Shown here: one piece after another, positions 9,140 through 16,840 of the stretch
Position numbering within the stretch: position 1 is the stretch's first letter
Layout: each line of letters begins with the position of its first letter
Assembly: GCA_040269895.1 (NCBI GenBank)
Contig: CP158568.1
Span: 186,001-250,000 of the forward strand
Direction: 5' to 3'
Source: Ancalomicrobiaceae bacterium S20
GTDB lineage: Bacteria > Pseudomonadota > Alphaproteobacteria > Rhizobiales > Ancalomicrobiaceae
DNA length: 64,000 nucleotides
Notes under the pieces: generated by a model
Told to the model about the DNA's origin: nothing
The model's input: only the letters and a program-made list of their open reading frames with translations
The model's database searches: none
Made by a program: the position numbers and the translations under genes

Positions 9140-11986
9140 ATGATGCCGGGGAGCGCGCAGATGAGCCAGGAGATTGCCGCCTTCACTGCCGCAACGTTGT
9201 CGGGAGCGGCCGGCGGGTCCAGGGATGCCGGGCATCGGGACGCCGGTGATGGCGGCGCCGGGCGGCTCGATCCGATGGTCGCCGACGTGCGCGAGAGCGA
9301 CTTCTCGGAGGTGTTCGAGCTGTTGTTCGGCCTGCTGGTCGACGTGATCCGCGTGCGCCAGCCTGACCTGACCGCGATTCTGCTCAAGGACACACTGGCC
9401 GCGCCGATCCCGGCCGAGCTGCGCGTCGCGGCGCAGCAGATGACCGGCATGTGGTTCCAGCTCCTGTCGATCGCGGAAGAGAACGTCGCCCAGCGCGCGC
9501 GCCGCAAGCTGGAGAGCGCCGGCGGACCGGACAGTGTCGCCGGCACCTTCGCCAATGTGGTCGCCGAGGCGGCGGCGGCGGGCACCGATGCCGACGAGAT
9601 CGCGCGCGCTCTCTCCGGCATGGACGTCTGCCCGACCATCACCGCGCATCCGACCGAGGCCAAGCGCGTCACCGTGCTGGAGATCCACCGTCGCATCTAT
9701 CGCGGGCTCGTCGATCTCGAATCGGCGCGCTGGACGCCGCGCGAGCGCGACGCGATCGTCCGCCGCCTGCGCGCCGACATCGACGTGCTCTGGATGACCG
9801 GCGAACTCAGGCTCGAGAAGCCGACGGTCGAGCAGGAGGTCGCCTGGGGCATCCACTTCTTCCAGGAGACGCTCTACGAGCAGGCGCCGCAGACGATCGA
9901 CAATCTAGCCGCCGCGCTGCGCCGGCACTATCCCGAGAGCCCGATCCCGCTGCCGGCGGTCGTGCATTTCTCGTCCTGGATCGGCGGCGACCGTGACGGC
10001 AATCCGTTCGTCACCGCCGAGACCACGCGCATGGCGCTCGCCGAATACCGCCGCGCGGCGGTCGGGCGGCTGATCAAGCGGGTCGACGAGCTGACGCGCA
10101 TCCTGTCGATCTCGGCGGGGCAGGTGAAAGTGCCGGAGGAGTTCGTGCGCATGCTCGCCGACCTGCTCCACGCCTCGCGCAACGCGGCCGAGATCGTGGC
10201 GCGCAATCCGGGCGAGGTGTTCCGGCAGTTCCTGAGCGCGATCCGCGAGCGGCTGGAGGCGACGCTCGAGGTCGGCAGCGCGCATCCGGCCAAGCCCTAC
10301 ACGAGCCCGCAGGAGCTGGTGCGCCAGCTTCTGGTCATGGAGCGCGCGCTGATGGGCATGCAGGCGCACGACCTGGTCGTGCAGCGGATCCGGCCGCTCA
10401 GGTGGCATGTCGAGATCTTCGGCTTCCGCACCGCCGCGCTCGACATCCGGCAGAATTCGACCGTGGTCAACAAGACGCTGATCGAGGTCTGGCAGCGGCT
10501 GTTCCCCGACACGGCGGCGGCGATCCCGGCGCCGAATTCCAAGGAATGGCGGGTCTGGATCGATCGCGAACTGGCGCAGGCCTACAAGCCGCTGCCGGCG
10601 ATGGAAGGCCTGTCGAAGGACGCGGCCGAGATGCTCGCCGTGCTCGACGTGGTGGCCGAGGCGCGCGGCGGCGCCGATCCGAAGGCGATCGGCGCGCTGA
10701 TCCTGTCGATGACCACGTCGACGGCCGACGTGCTCGCCTACTTCCTGCTCGCGAAGTACAAGGGACTTGTGCCCGACGAGGACATTGCCGAGCGGGCGCC
10801 GCTGACGGTGGTGCCGCTGTTCGAGACCATCGAGGATCTGCAGCGCTCCGAGCAGATCATGCCGGAGCTGCTCGATCATCCGGTCGTGCGCCGGTCGGTG
10901 CGCGCGCGTGATCACCTGCAGGAGATCATGCTCGGCTACTCCGACAGCAACAAGGACGGCGGCTTCCTCTGCTCGAACTGGGAACTGGCCAAGGCGCAGA
11001 AGCGGCTGGTCGAGGTCGGGCGCAAGAAGGGCGTGCGGATCGCGTTCTTCCATGGCCGCGGCGGCTCTGTCAGCCGCGGCGGCGCGCCGACGGGGCGCGC
11101 GATCGCGGCGCAACCGCTCGGCACCGTCAACGGGCGGCTCCGGATCACCGAACAGGGCGAGGTGGTTTCGTCGAAGTTCGCCAACCGCGGCTCGGCGCTC
11201 TACCAGCTCGAGCTGCTCGCCTCCTCGGTGCTCGCCCATACGCTGAAGTCGCCGCGCGAGGCGGCCCAGCGCGGCGGGGCGGAGAAGGAGGAGGTGCTGG
11301 AGGCGCTCGCCGGCCTTTCGCTCGCCTCCTACTGCAAGCTGATCGAGCAGCCCGGGCTGATCGACTATTTCAACGCCGCGAGCCCGGTCGAGGAGCTGGC
11401 GCTCCTGAAGCTCGGTTCGCGCCCGGCGCGCCGGTTCGGCGCCAAGGCGCTCGGCGACTTGCGCGCGATCCCGTGGGTGTTCGCCTGGAGCCAGAACCGG
11501 CACCTGATCACCGGCTGGTACGGCATGGGCACCGCGATCGAGGCCTATACCAAGGTGCAGGGTTCCGGCACGCTCGATCTCCTGCAGGAGATGTTCGCGA
11601 CCTCGCGCTTCTTCCGGCTGGTGATCGACGAGGCCGAGAAGACGCTCTGCCTCGCCGACATGGAGATCGCGACCACCTATGCGTCGCTGGTGCCGGACGT
11701 CGAGGCGCGCGAGCGCATTCTCGGCATGATCCGGCAGGAGTATGCCCGGACCGTCCAGCACGTGCTCGCCATCACCGGCGAGACCGAACTCGCTCGGCGC
11801 TTCCCGGCGTTCCGGCGCCGGTTCGATCATGTCCGGCCGCTGATCGATCGCACCAACCGTTGGCAGGTCGAATATCTGGCCGAATTCCGTGCCGCGCCGG
11901 AGGCGTCCGAGAAGCGCGAGGAAGTGCTCGCGCCGCTGCTCATGTCGATGAACTGCATCGCCGGCGGGCTTGGCTGGACCGGTTGA
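9140..11986 (+). CDS. ppc: Phosphoenolpyruvate carboxylase
   Basis: Carboxylates PEP with bicarbonate to oxaloacetate, refilling the TCA cycle. Diagnostic motifs in order: TAHPTEAKR with the catalytic His, GGDRDGNPFV, GYSDSNKDGG, FFHGRGGSVSRGG, RITEQGEVVSSKF and WSQNRHLITGWYGMG. The start is ATG 9140 after GAGGGGAGC; ATG 9143 is equally possible, and the reading frame stays open further upstream without a better start. The product is about 948 residues, in the usual 870-970 range. The C terminus (GGLGWTG) departs slightly from the common MRNTG ending. It is monocistronic, with fabI divergent upstream. Confidence 0.96.
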   Translation: MMPGSAQMSQEIAAFTAATLSGAAGGSRDAGHRDAGDGGAGRLDPMVADVRESDFSEVFELLFGLLVDVIRVRQPDLTAILLKDTLAAPIPAELRVAAQQMTGMWFQLLSIAEENVAQRARRKLESAGGPDSVAGTFANVVAEAAAAGTDADEIARALSGMDVCPTITAHPTEAKRVTVLEIHRRIYRGLVDLESARWTPRERDAIVRRLRADIDVLWMTGELRLEKPTVEQEVAWGIHFFQETLYEQAPQTIDNLAAALRRHYPESPIPLPAVVHFSSWIGGDRDGNPFVTAETTRMALAEYRRAAVGRLIKRVDELTRILSISAGQVKVPEEFVRMLADLLHASRNAAEIVARNPGEVFRQFLSAIRERLEATLEVGSAHPAKPYTSPQELVRQLLVMERALMGMQAHDLVVQRIRPLRWHVEIFGFRTAALDIRQNSTVVNKTLIEVWQRLFPDTAAAIPAPNSKEWRVWIDRELAQAYKPLPAMEGLSKDAAEMLAVLDVVAEARGGADPKAIGALILSMTTSTADVLAYFLLAKYKGLVPDEDIAERAPLTVVPLFETIEDLQRSEQIMPELLDHPVVRRSVRARDHLQEIMLGYSDSNKDGGFLCSNWELAKAQKRLVEVGRKKGVRIAFFHGRGGSVSRGGAPTGRAIAAQPLGTVNGRLRITEQGEVVSSKFANRGSALYQLELLASSVLAHTLKSPREAAQRGGAEKEEVLEALAGLSLASYCKLIEQPGLIDYFNAASPVEELALLKLGSRPARRFGAKALGDLRAIPWVFAWSQNRHLITGWYGMGTAIEAYTKVQGSGTLDLLQEMFATSRFFRLVIDEAEKTLCLADMEIATTYASLVPDVEARERILGMIRQEYARTVQHVLAITGETELARRFPAFRRRFDHVRPLIDRTNRWQVEYLAEFRAAPEASEKREEVLAPLLMSMNCIAGGLGWTG

Positions 11987-12087
11987 GCACGGCCTTTCGG
12001 GTCTGTCGCGAAAAAGTACCAGGATCGGGGTCTTCCGCGCCGATCCTGCCGCAGCGTCCTCTTCGAAAAGTCGGAATTGGTTGGCGT

Positions 12088-12110
12088 TCTAACAGGGCGA
12101 TCGTGTTAGA
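12088..12110. promoter_or_regulatory. Inverted repeat upstream of psiF-like gene
   Basis: Perfect 7-bp arms TCTAACA and TGTTAGA around a 9-base spacer, 41 bp before the next start codon. It is positioned like an operator close to a promoter. No regulator can be named. Confidence 0.3.
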
Positions 12111-12151
12111 TCGTTGCACCCGAAATTTTGAGACACGGGGAGAGAGATTCG

Positions 12152-12397
12152 ATGAAGCGCATTCTGATCGCCACCGCCCTCATCCTGGCCGCCGGCACCG
12201 CTCAGGCGGCCGAGGCCTCCTGCAAGGCCGCCGCCGCCGAGAAGAAGCTCGCCGGCGCCGCGCTGAACAGCTTCATGACCAAGTGCCAGAAGGACGCCGT
12301 CGCCAAGTGCGATCTCCAGGCCGCCGACAAGAAGCTCGCCGGCGCCGCGAAGACCTCCTTCACCAAGAAGTGCACCACCGACGCCGTCGGCACCTGA
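12152..12397 (+). CDS. PsiF repeat-containing periplasmic protein
   Basis: Small secreted protein of 81 residues. A typical signal peptide (MKRILIATALILAAGTAQA) is followed by two copies of the PsiF repeat, each with a Cys, KKLAGAA, a Ser-Phe and a K-K/Q-C-x-x-DA block (ADKKLAGAAKTSF in the second). PsiF was first described as phosphate-starvation inducible in E. coli; its biochemical role is unknown. Four Cys in the mature part could form two disulfides. ATG 12152 is preceded by GGGGAGAGAG. A strong terminator follows, so it is a single-gene unit. Confidence 0.88.
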   Translation: MKRILIATALILAAGTAQAAEASCKAAAAEKKLAGAALNSFMTKCQKDAVAKCDLQAADKKLAGAAKTSFTKKCTTDAVGT

Positions 12398-12424
12398 TCC
12401 TTGTCGATCGCCCAGTGACGAACA

Positions 12425-12460
12425 GGCCGTCGCCGCACCCGCGGCGGCGGCCTTTTGCTT
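12425..12460 (+). terminator. Intrinsic terminator after psiF-like gene
   Basis: Twelve-base arms GGCCGTCGCCGC and GCGGCGGCGGCC with a 4-base loop and one G-U pair, followed directly by TTTTGCTT. Confidence 0.85.
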
Positions 12461-12580
12461 GCTCGGGTCGGTGAACGGTCTGTCCACTCGCGGTCGACGT
12501 CCGCGCGTCTGGCGCGGATGGGCAAGGCGTCCCACCTGTGGTTTCTTCCCCAGGATCACAGAGCACGGACAGAGTACGCC

Positions 12581-13627
12581 ATGGACCTCGGCATCTATAC
12601 TTTCGCGGACGTGACCGTCGATCCTTCGACGGGGCGCGTCATCTCGCCGGGCGAACGGCTACGCAACCTGATCGAAGAGATCGAGCTGGCCGATCAGGTC
12701 GGGCTCGACGTGTTCGGGCTCGGCGAGCACCATCGGCCGGACTACGCCGCCTCCGCCCCTGTGGTCGCGCTCGCGGCCGCGGCGTCGCGGACCAAGTCGA
12801 TCAAGCTCTCCAGCGCCGTCACGGTGCTGTCTTCGGACGATCCGGTTCGCGTCTACCAGCAGTTCGCGACGCTCGACCTGATCTCGCGGGGGCGCGCCGA
12901 GATCATGGTCGGCCGCGGCTCGTTCATCGAGTCGTTCCCGCTGTTCGGCTACGAGCTCGACGACTACGACGCGTTGTTCTCCGAGAAGCTCGAACTGCTC
13001 CTGAAGATCCGTGACAGCGAGCGGGTCTCCTGGCCGGGCGGGCTCAGGCCCGCGATCGACGATCGCGGCGTCTATCCGCGCGCGGAGGGCGAACTGCCGG
13101 TCTGGATCGCGGTCGGCGGCACGCCGCAGTCGGTGGCGCGCGCCGGCGCTCTCGGACTGCCGCTCGCCATCGCGATCATCGGCGGCATGCCGGAGCGCTT
13201 CGCGCCGCTCGTCTCGCTCTATCGCGAGGCCGGGCGCCGCGCGGGCCAGGATCCGACGAAGCTCAAGGTCGGCATCAATTCGCACGGCTTCATTGCCGAC
13301 ACGTCGCAAGGGGCGGCGGATGCGTTCTTCCCGTCCTATGCCGAGGTCATGTCGCGGCTCGGCCGCGAGCGCGGCTGGCCGCCGACCACGCGGGCGCAGT
13401 TCGAGGCCGGGCGGGGTCCGCGCGCGCATCTGCTCGTCGGCAGTCCGGAAGAGGTCGCCGAGAAGATCCTGTTCGAGCACGAGATCTTCGACAACGACCG
13501 GTTCCTGATCCAGATGACGGTCGGCACGGTGCCGCACAAGGATGTGCTGCGCTCGATCGAACTCTACGGCACCAAGGTCGCGCCGATCGTGCGCGCCGAA
13601 CTCGCGCGCCGGGCCACGGCGGCCTGA
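12581..13627 (+). CDS. LLM-class flavin-dependent oxidoreductase
   Basis: Luciferase-like monooxygenase of the bacterial luciferase fold, 348 residues. Typical signatures are LGIYTF at the N terminus, [41 protein letters not shown] and [26 protein letters not shown] and [11 protein letters not shown] lie in the second half. It presumably uses reduced FMN (or F420) on an unknown substrate. ATG 12581 lacks a strong ribosome site, but the protein from here has the expected length. It stands alone between the psiF-like gene and the signalling gene. The substrate cannot be inferred from sequence. Confidence 0.9.
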   Translation: MDLGIYTFADVTVDPSTGRVISPGERLRNLIEEIELADQVGLDVFGLGEHHRPDYAASAPVVALAAAASRTKSIKLSSAVTVLSSDDPVRVYQQFATLDLISRGRAEIMVGRGSFIESFPLFGYELDDYDALFSEKLELLLKIRDSERVSWPGGLRPAIDDRGVYPRAEGELPVWIAVGGTPQSVARAGALGLPLAIAIIGGMPERFAPLVSLYREAGRRAGQDPTKLKVGINSHGFIADTSQGAADAFFPSYAEVMSRLGRERGWPPTTRAQFEAGRGPRAHLLVGSPEEVAEKILFEHEIFDNDRFLIQMTVGTVPHKDVLRSIELYGTKVAPIVRAELARRATAA

Positions 13628-13864
13628 ACCGGCGCGGGCCGGGACGCCTCCTCGATTCGACCCCGGCTGTTTGCCTCGTTCGATCCGCCTCGCTCGATCG
13701 GTGATCCCCTTCGCTGATCGAGTGGGCGGACCGACGTGACGCGTTCCGAGATCCCGACATCTTATACTAAAATTTCTTAAATCCTTCCTTGGTTCGTCGT
13801 CGATTTCGCGGCGTAATCTAGGGTGGGTGCGGCGCGCCTCTGCTATCTGTGTAAATACCTGCTT

Positions 13865-13890
13865 CAGGAATGACGTAACGTCCATTCCTG
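13865..13890. promoter_or_regulatory. Inverted repeat upstream of the GGDEF/EAL gene
   Basis: Perfect 8-bp arms CAGGAATG and CATTCCTG with a 10-base spacer that itself contains ACGTAACGT. It lies in an AT-richer 300-bp gap (13628-13947) that otherwise shows no gene. A dimer-binding operator is a reasonable guess. Confidence 0.35.
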
Positions 13891-14136
13891 TTCCTTGTAA
13901 CGATTTCAAAATAATGTCTCGACGATAACGTATGAGCGAGAGCATTCGTGCACGCGCTGGCGGCGCTCGGAGCGTATGGCGCAGGACCGGCGGGATTCGA
14001 GGACGACCGATACGATCGGTCTATTCGCCGTGGGTCGGTCCTTCGCTTCGAAGGGCGGGGAGGCGGTCGGGCCTCTGATGAAATCGCGACGCATGCGCCT
14101 GCCGAGGTGCGGCGTGCACCGGGGGGCTGCAGCAGG

Positions 14137-16746
14137 ATGACAGACGGACGCCGATCGATCGTCGCATTCGCCCGGGAGGCGCTGAACGGGGTCCTCGCCC
14201 CGCTACGGCTTCTCGCCCGGCGCGTCCGCGCGCGCGGCGAGGCCTGCGGGCGCTCCGGCTCGAGCCGCAGCGTCGACGATCGCTATCGGGCGACCTTCGA
14301 GCAGGTTCATATCGGCCTGGTGCATGTCACGGCCGATCTGCGCTGGGCGGATTTCAACGACGCTTTCCTGGCGATCACCGGCTATGGTCCGGCCGCGCTC
14401 GCCGATGTCTCGGTCGCCGATCTGCTTCATCCCGATGATCGGGAGCCGATCCTCGCGTCGCTGGCGAGGCTGCTCGCCGGAGACGTCGGAGCCTGTGTGA
14501 GTACGGCGAATGTCGACGGTCTCGAGCGGCGCGTACTGCGCGCCGATGGCACGATCGCCTATGTGGCGATCTCGGCCACGGCGGCTGTCGATCCGGCGAG
14601 CGGCGGGCGCTATGTGATCGCGGCGGTCACCGACGTGACGGAGCGCCATCTCGCGGTTCAGGCGCTCAAGGCCAGCGAGGAGCGCTTCGAGCTCGCCATG
14701 CGCGGCGCCAACGACGGACTGTGGGACGAGAACCTCCTCACCGGCGAGATCTACTATTCGCCGCGCTGGAAGACCATGCTCGGCTATGCTCCGGACGAGC
14801 TGCCGAACGACCTGTCAACCTATCGCCGGCTGGTTCACCCCGAAGACCGTGTGCGTGCGCTCGAACAGGTGCGAGCGGTCGTCGAGCAGGGGTCCGACTC
14901 CTTCATTTGCGAGTTTCGCCTGCAGGCGAAGAGCGGGGAATGGCGGCACATCCTGTCGCGTGGCTTCGTCGCGCGCGGCGCGGACGGCCGAGCGCTGCGC
15001 ATGGTCGGTACGCATGTCGACATCACCGAGCGCAACGAGGATCAGGTCGGCCTGCGCCAGGCGGCGGCGGTGTTCTCCAATACGCAGGAAAGCGTCGTGA
15101 TCACCGATCCCGACGGCATGATCGTCAACGCCAATCCCGCCTTCACCGCGATCACCGGCTGGCAGCGCCACGAAGCGATCGGCCGGCGCATGAACCTGCT
15201 GAATTCGGGTCTGCAGGACGCCGCGTTCTACCGGGGCATGTGGGAGGCGATCCTCGAGACCGGCCATTGGCAGGGCGAGATCTGGAACCGCCGGCGCAAC
15301 GGCGAGGTGTTTCCGGCCTGGCTGACGATCTCGACCGTGCGGGATGCCGCCGGCGCCGTTACCAATCGCGTCGGCACCTTCATCGACATCGGCCAATTGA
15401 AGAGCTCGGAGGCGCGGCTCGCCCACCTCGCCAGCCACGATGCGCTGACCGACCTGCCCAACCGGCTGATGTTCTCCGAACAGCTCGCCCGCGTGGCCGA
15501 GCAGGCATCGATCACCGGGCGGCAAGGAGCCGTGCTGTTCTTCGACGTCGACCGGTTCAAGACCGTCAACGACAGTCTCGGCCATGCGGCCGGTGACGAA
15601 CTCATCGTGCTGGTCGCCGAGCGCCTGCGTTCGCTGCTGCCGCCGGACGCACTGCTGGCACGGCTCGGCGGCGACGAATTCGTCTGCCTGCTGCCGGAGG
15701 CCGACGACAGGGACGGGATCGCGGCATTGGCGGCGCGCTGGGGGCGGCTGCTCGGCGAGGAGTTCGTGCTCACCGGCGGCCGCAGCCTCTATGTGTCGAT
15801 CAGCATGGGCATTTCGCTGTTCCCGACCGACGGGGTCTCGGCGACGGAACTGCTTCAGAATGCCGATGCGGCGCTCTATGAGGCGAAAGGGGCGGGCGGC
15901 GACACCTTCCGCTTCTATCGATCCGGGCTGACGCTCGCCGCCGCCGAGCGGCTGGCGCTGGAGGTCGGCCTCCGGCATGCGCTGGAGCGCAAGGAATTCG
16001 AACTGCACTACCAGCCGATCGTCTCGGTCGTCGACGGCCGGATCCACGGTCTCGAGGCACTGATCCGCTGGAAGCATCCGACCCAGGGCTGGATACCGCC
16101 GGCGCGATTCATCCCGGTCGCCGAGGAGACCGGGCTCGTGCTGCCGATCGGCGAATGGGTGCTGCCGACCGCCTGCCGCCAGCTCCAGCTCTGGCGCTCG
16201 CAGGGGCTCGGCATCGAGATGGTGGCGGTCAATCTGAGCTCGCGCGAGTTCCAGCGCGGCAACATCGTCGAGCGCGTCGCCGCGGTGCTGGCCGAGACCG
16301 GGCTGCCGGCCTCGTGCCTCGAGCTCGAGATCACCGAGGGGGCGTTGCTCGAGCACGGGCCCGAGGCCGAACGGCGGTTCGAAGGGCTCCGGGCGCTCGG
16401 CGTCAGGCTGGCCATCGACGATTTCGGCACGGGCTATTCGTCGCTCGCCTATCTGAGCCGGCTGCCGCTCGACAAGCTCAAGATCGATCGCAGCTTCATC
16501 CGCAACCTGCCGGACGATCGGCGCTCGACCGAGATCGCGCGCACCATCATCGCCCTGGCGCGCAATCTCGGCCTCGAAGTGCTCGCCGAGGGCGTGGAGA
16601 CCCAGGCCCAGTTCGACGAACTCGTGACGCTCGGCTGCGATCTCGTGCAGGGTTACCTGTTCTCGCGGCCGCTGCCGGCGTCGGATCTGCCGTTGCTGCT
16701 CGGCTCGGCCCCCTTTCAGCGCGACCGGGCGCTCGCGGTCGCCTGA
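14137..16746 (+). CDS. PAS-GGDEF-EAL cyclic-di-GMP signalling protein
   Basis: About 869-residue cytoplasmic sensor that makes and/or degrades c-di-GMP. An N-terminal region is followed by three PAS/PAC modules (first near YRATFEQVHIGLVHV; second ending RMVGTHVDITER; third from AAVFSNTQESVVITDPDG). Then comes a GGDEF domain with intact ARLGGDEFVCLL, and an EAL domain with EALIRWKHP, NLSSREFQ, ELEITEGALL, DDFGTGYSSLAYL and AEGVET, so both catalytic sites look competent. The position expected for an RxxD inhibitory site upstream of GGDEF reads LLPPDALL, so product inhibition is probably absent. No membrane segment is apparent. ATG 14137 is chosen over GTG 13948, since the upstream extension is low-complexity and Arg-rich. 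Confidence 0.9.
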   Translation: MTDGRRSIVAFAREALNGVLAPLRLLARRVRARGEACGRSGSSRSVDDRYRATFEQVHIGLVHVTADLRWADFNDAFLAITGYGPAALADVSVADLLHPDDREPILASLARLLAGDVGACVSTANVDGLERRVLRADGTIAYVAISATAAVDPASGGRYVIAAVTDVTERHLAVQALKASEERFELAMRGANDGLWDENLLTGEIYYSPRWKTMLGYAPDELPNDLSTYRRLVHPEDRVRALEQVRAVVEQGSDSFICEFRLQAKSGEWRHILSRGFVARGADGRALRMVGTHVDITERNEDQVGLRQAAAVFSNTQESVVITDPDGMIVNANPAFTAITGWQRHEAIGRRMNLLNSGLQDAAFYRGMWEAILETGHWQGEIWNRRRNGEVFPAWLTISTVRDAAGAVTNRVGTFIDIGQLKSSEARLAHLASHDALTDLPNRLMFSEQLARVAEQASITGRQGAVLFFDVDRFKTVNDSLGHAAGDELIVLVAERLRSLLPPDALLARLGGDEFVCLLPEADDRDGIAALAARWGRLLGEEFVLTGGRSLYVSISMGISLFPTDGVSATELLQNADAALYEAKGAGGDTFRFYRSGLTLAAAERLALEVGLRHALERKEFELHYQPIVSVVDGRIHGLEALIRWKHPTQGWIPPARFIPVAEETGLVLPIGEWVLPTACRQLQLWRSQGLGIEMVAVNLSSREFQRGNIVERVAAVLAETGLPASCLELEITEGALLEHGPEAERRFEGLRALGVRLAIDDFGTGYSSLAYLSRLPLDKLKIDRSFIRNLPDDRRSTEIARTIIALARNLGLEVLAEGVETQAQFDELVTLGCDLVQGYLFSRPLPASDLPLLLGSAPFQRDRALAVA

Positions 16747-16779
16747 GGCGATCGATCGGACCGGATCGGGACGGCCATG

Positions 16780-16812
16780 AAAAAGGCCGCACAACCGATC
16801 GGTCGTGCGGCC
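16780..16812 (-). terminator. Terminator of the C1 peptidase gene
   Basis: Arms GGCCGCAC and GTGCGGCC enclose a second palindrome ACCGATCGGT. Read on the minus strand, the stem is followed by TTTTT. It also lies just after the convergent GGDEF/EAL gene and may act on both transcripts. Confidence 0.85.
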
Positions 16813-16840
16813 TCGTGTTCAGGCGGCTAGCGCATAGGGC

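Noticed and set aside
6790-9696. Single 968-residue minus-strand protein joining acetate kinase to upstream sequence
   Set aside because: Only the last ~400 residues are acetate kinase; the rest is out-of-frame fabI and upstream DNA.
13906-14094. Short minus-strand frame upstream of the GGDEF/EAL gene
   Set aside because: No ribosome site or protein-like composition; lies opposite the likely leader.
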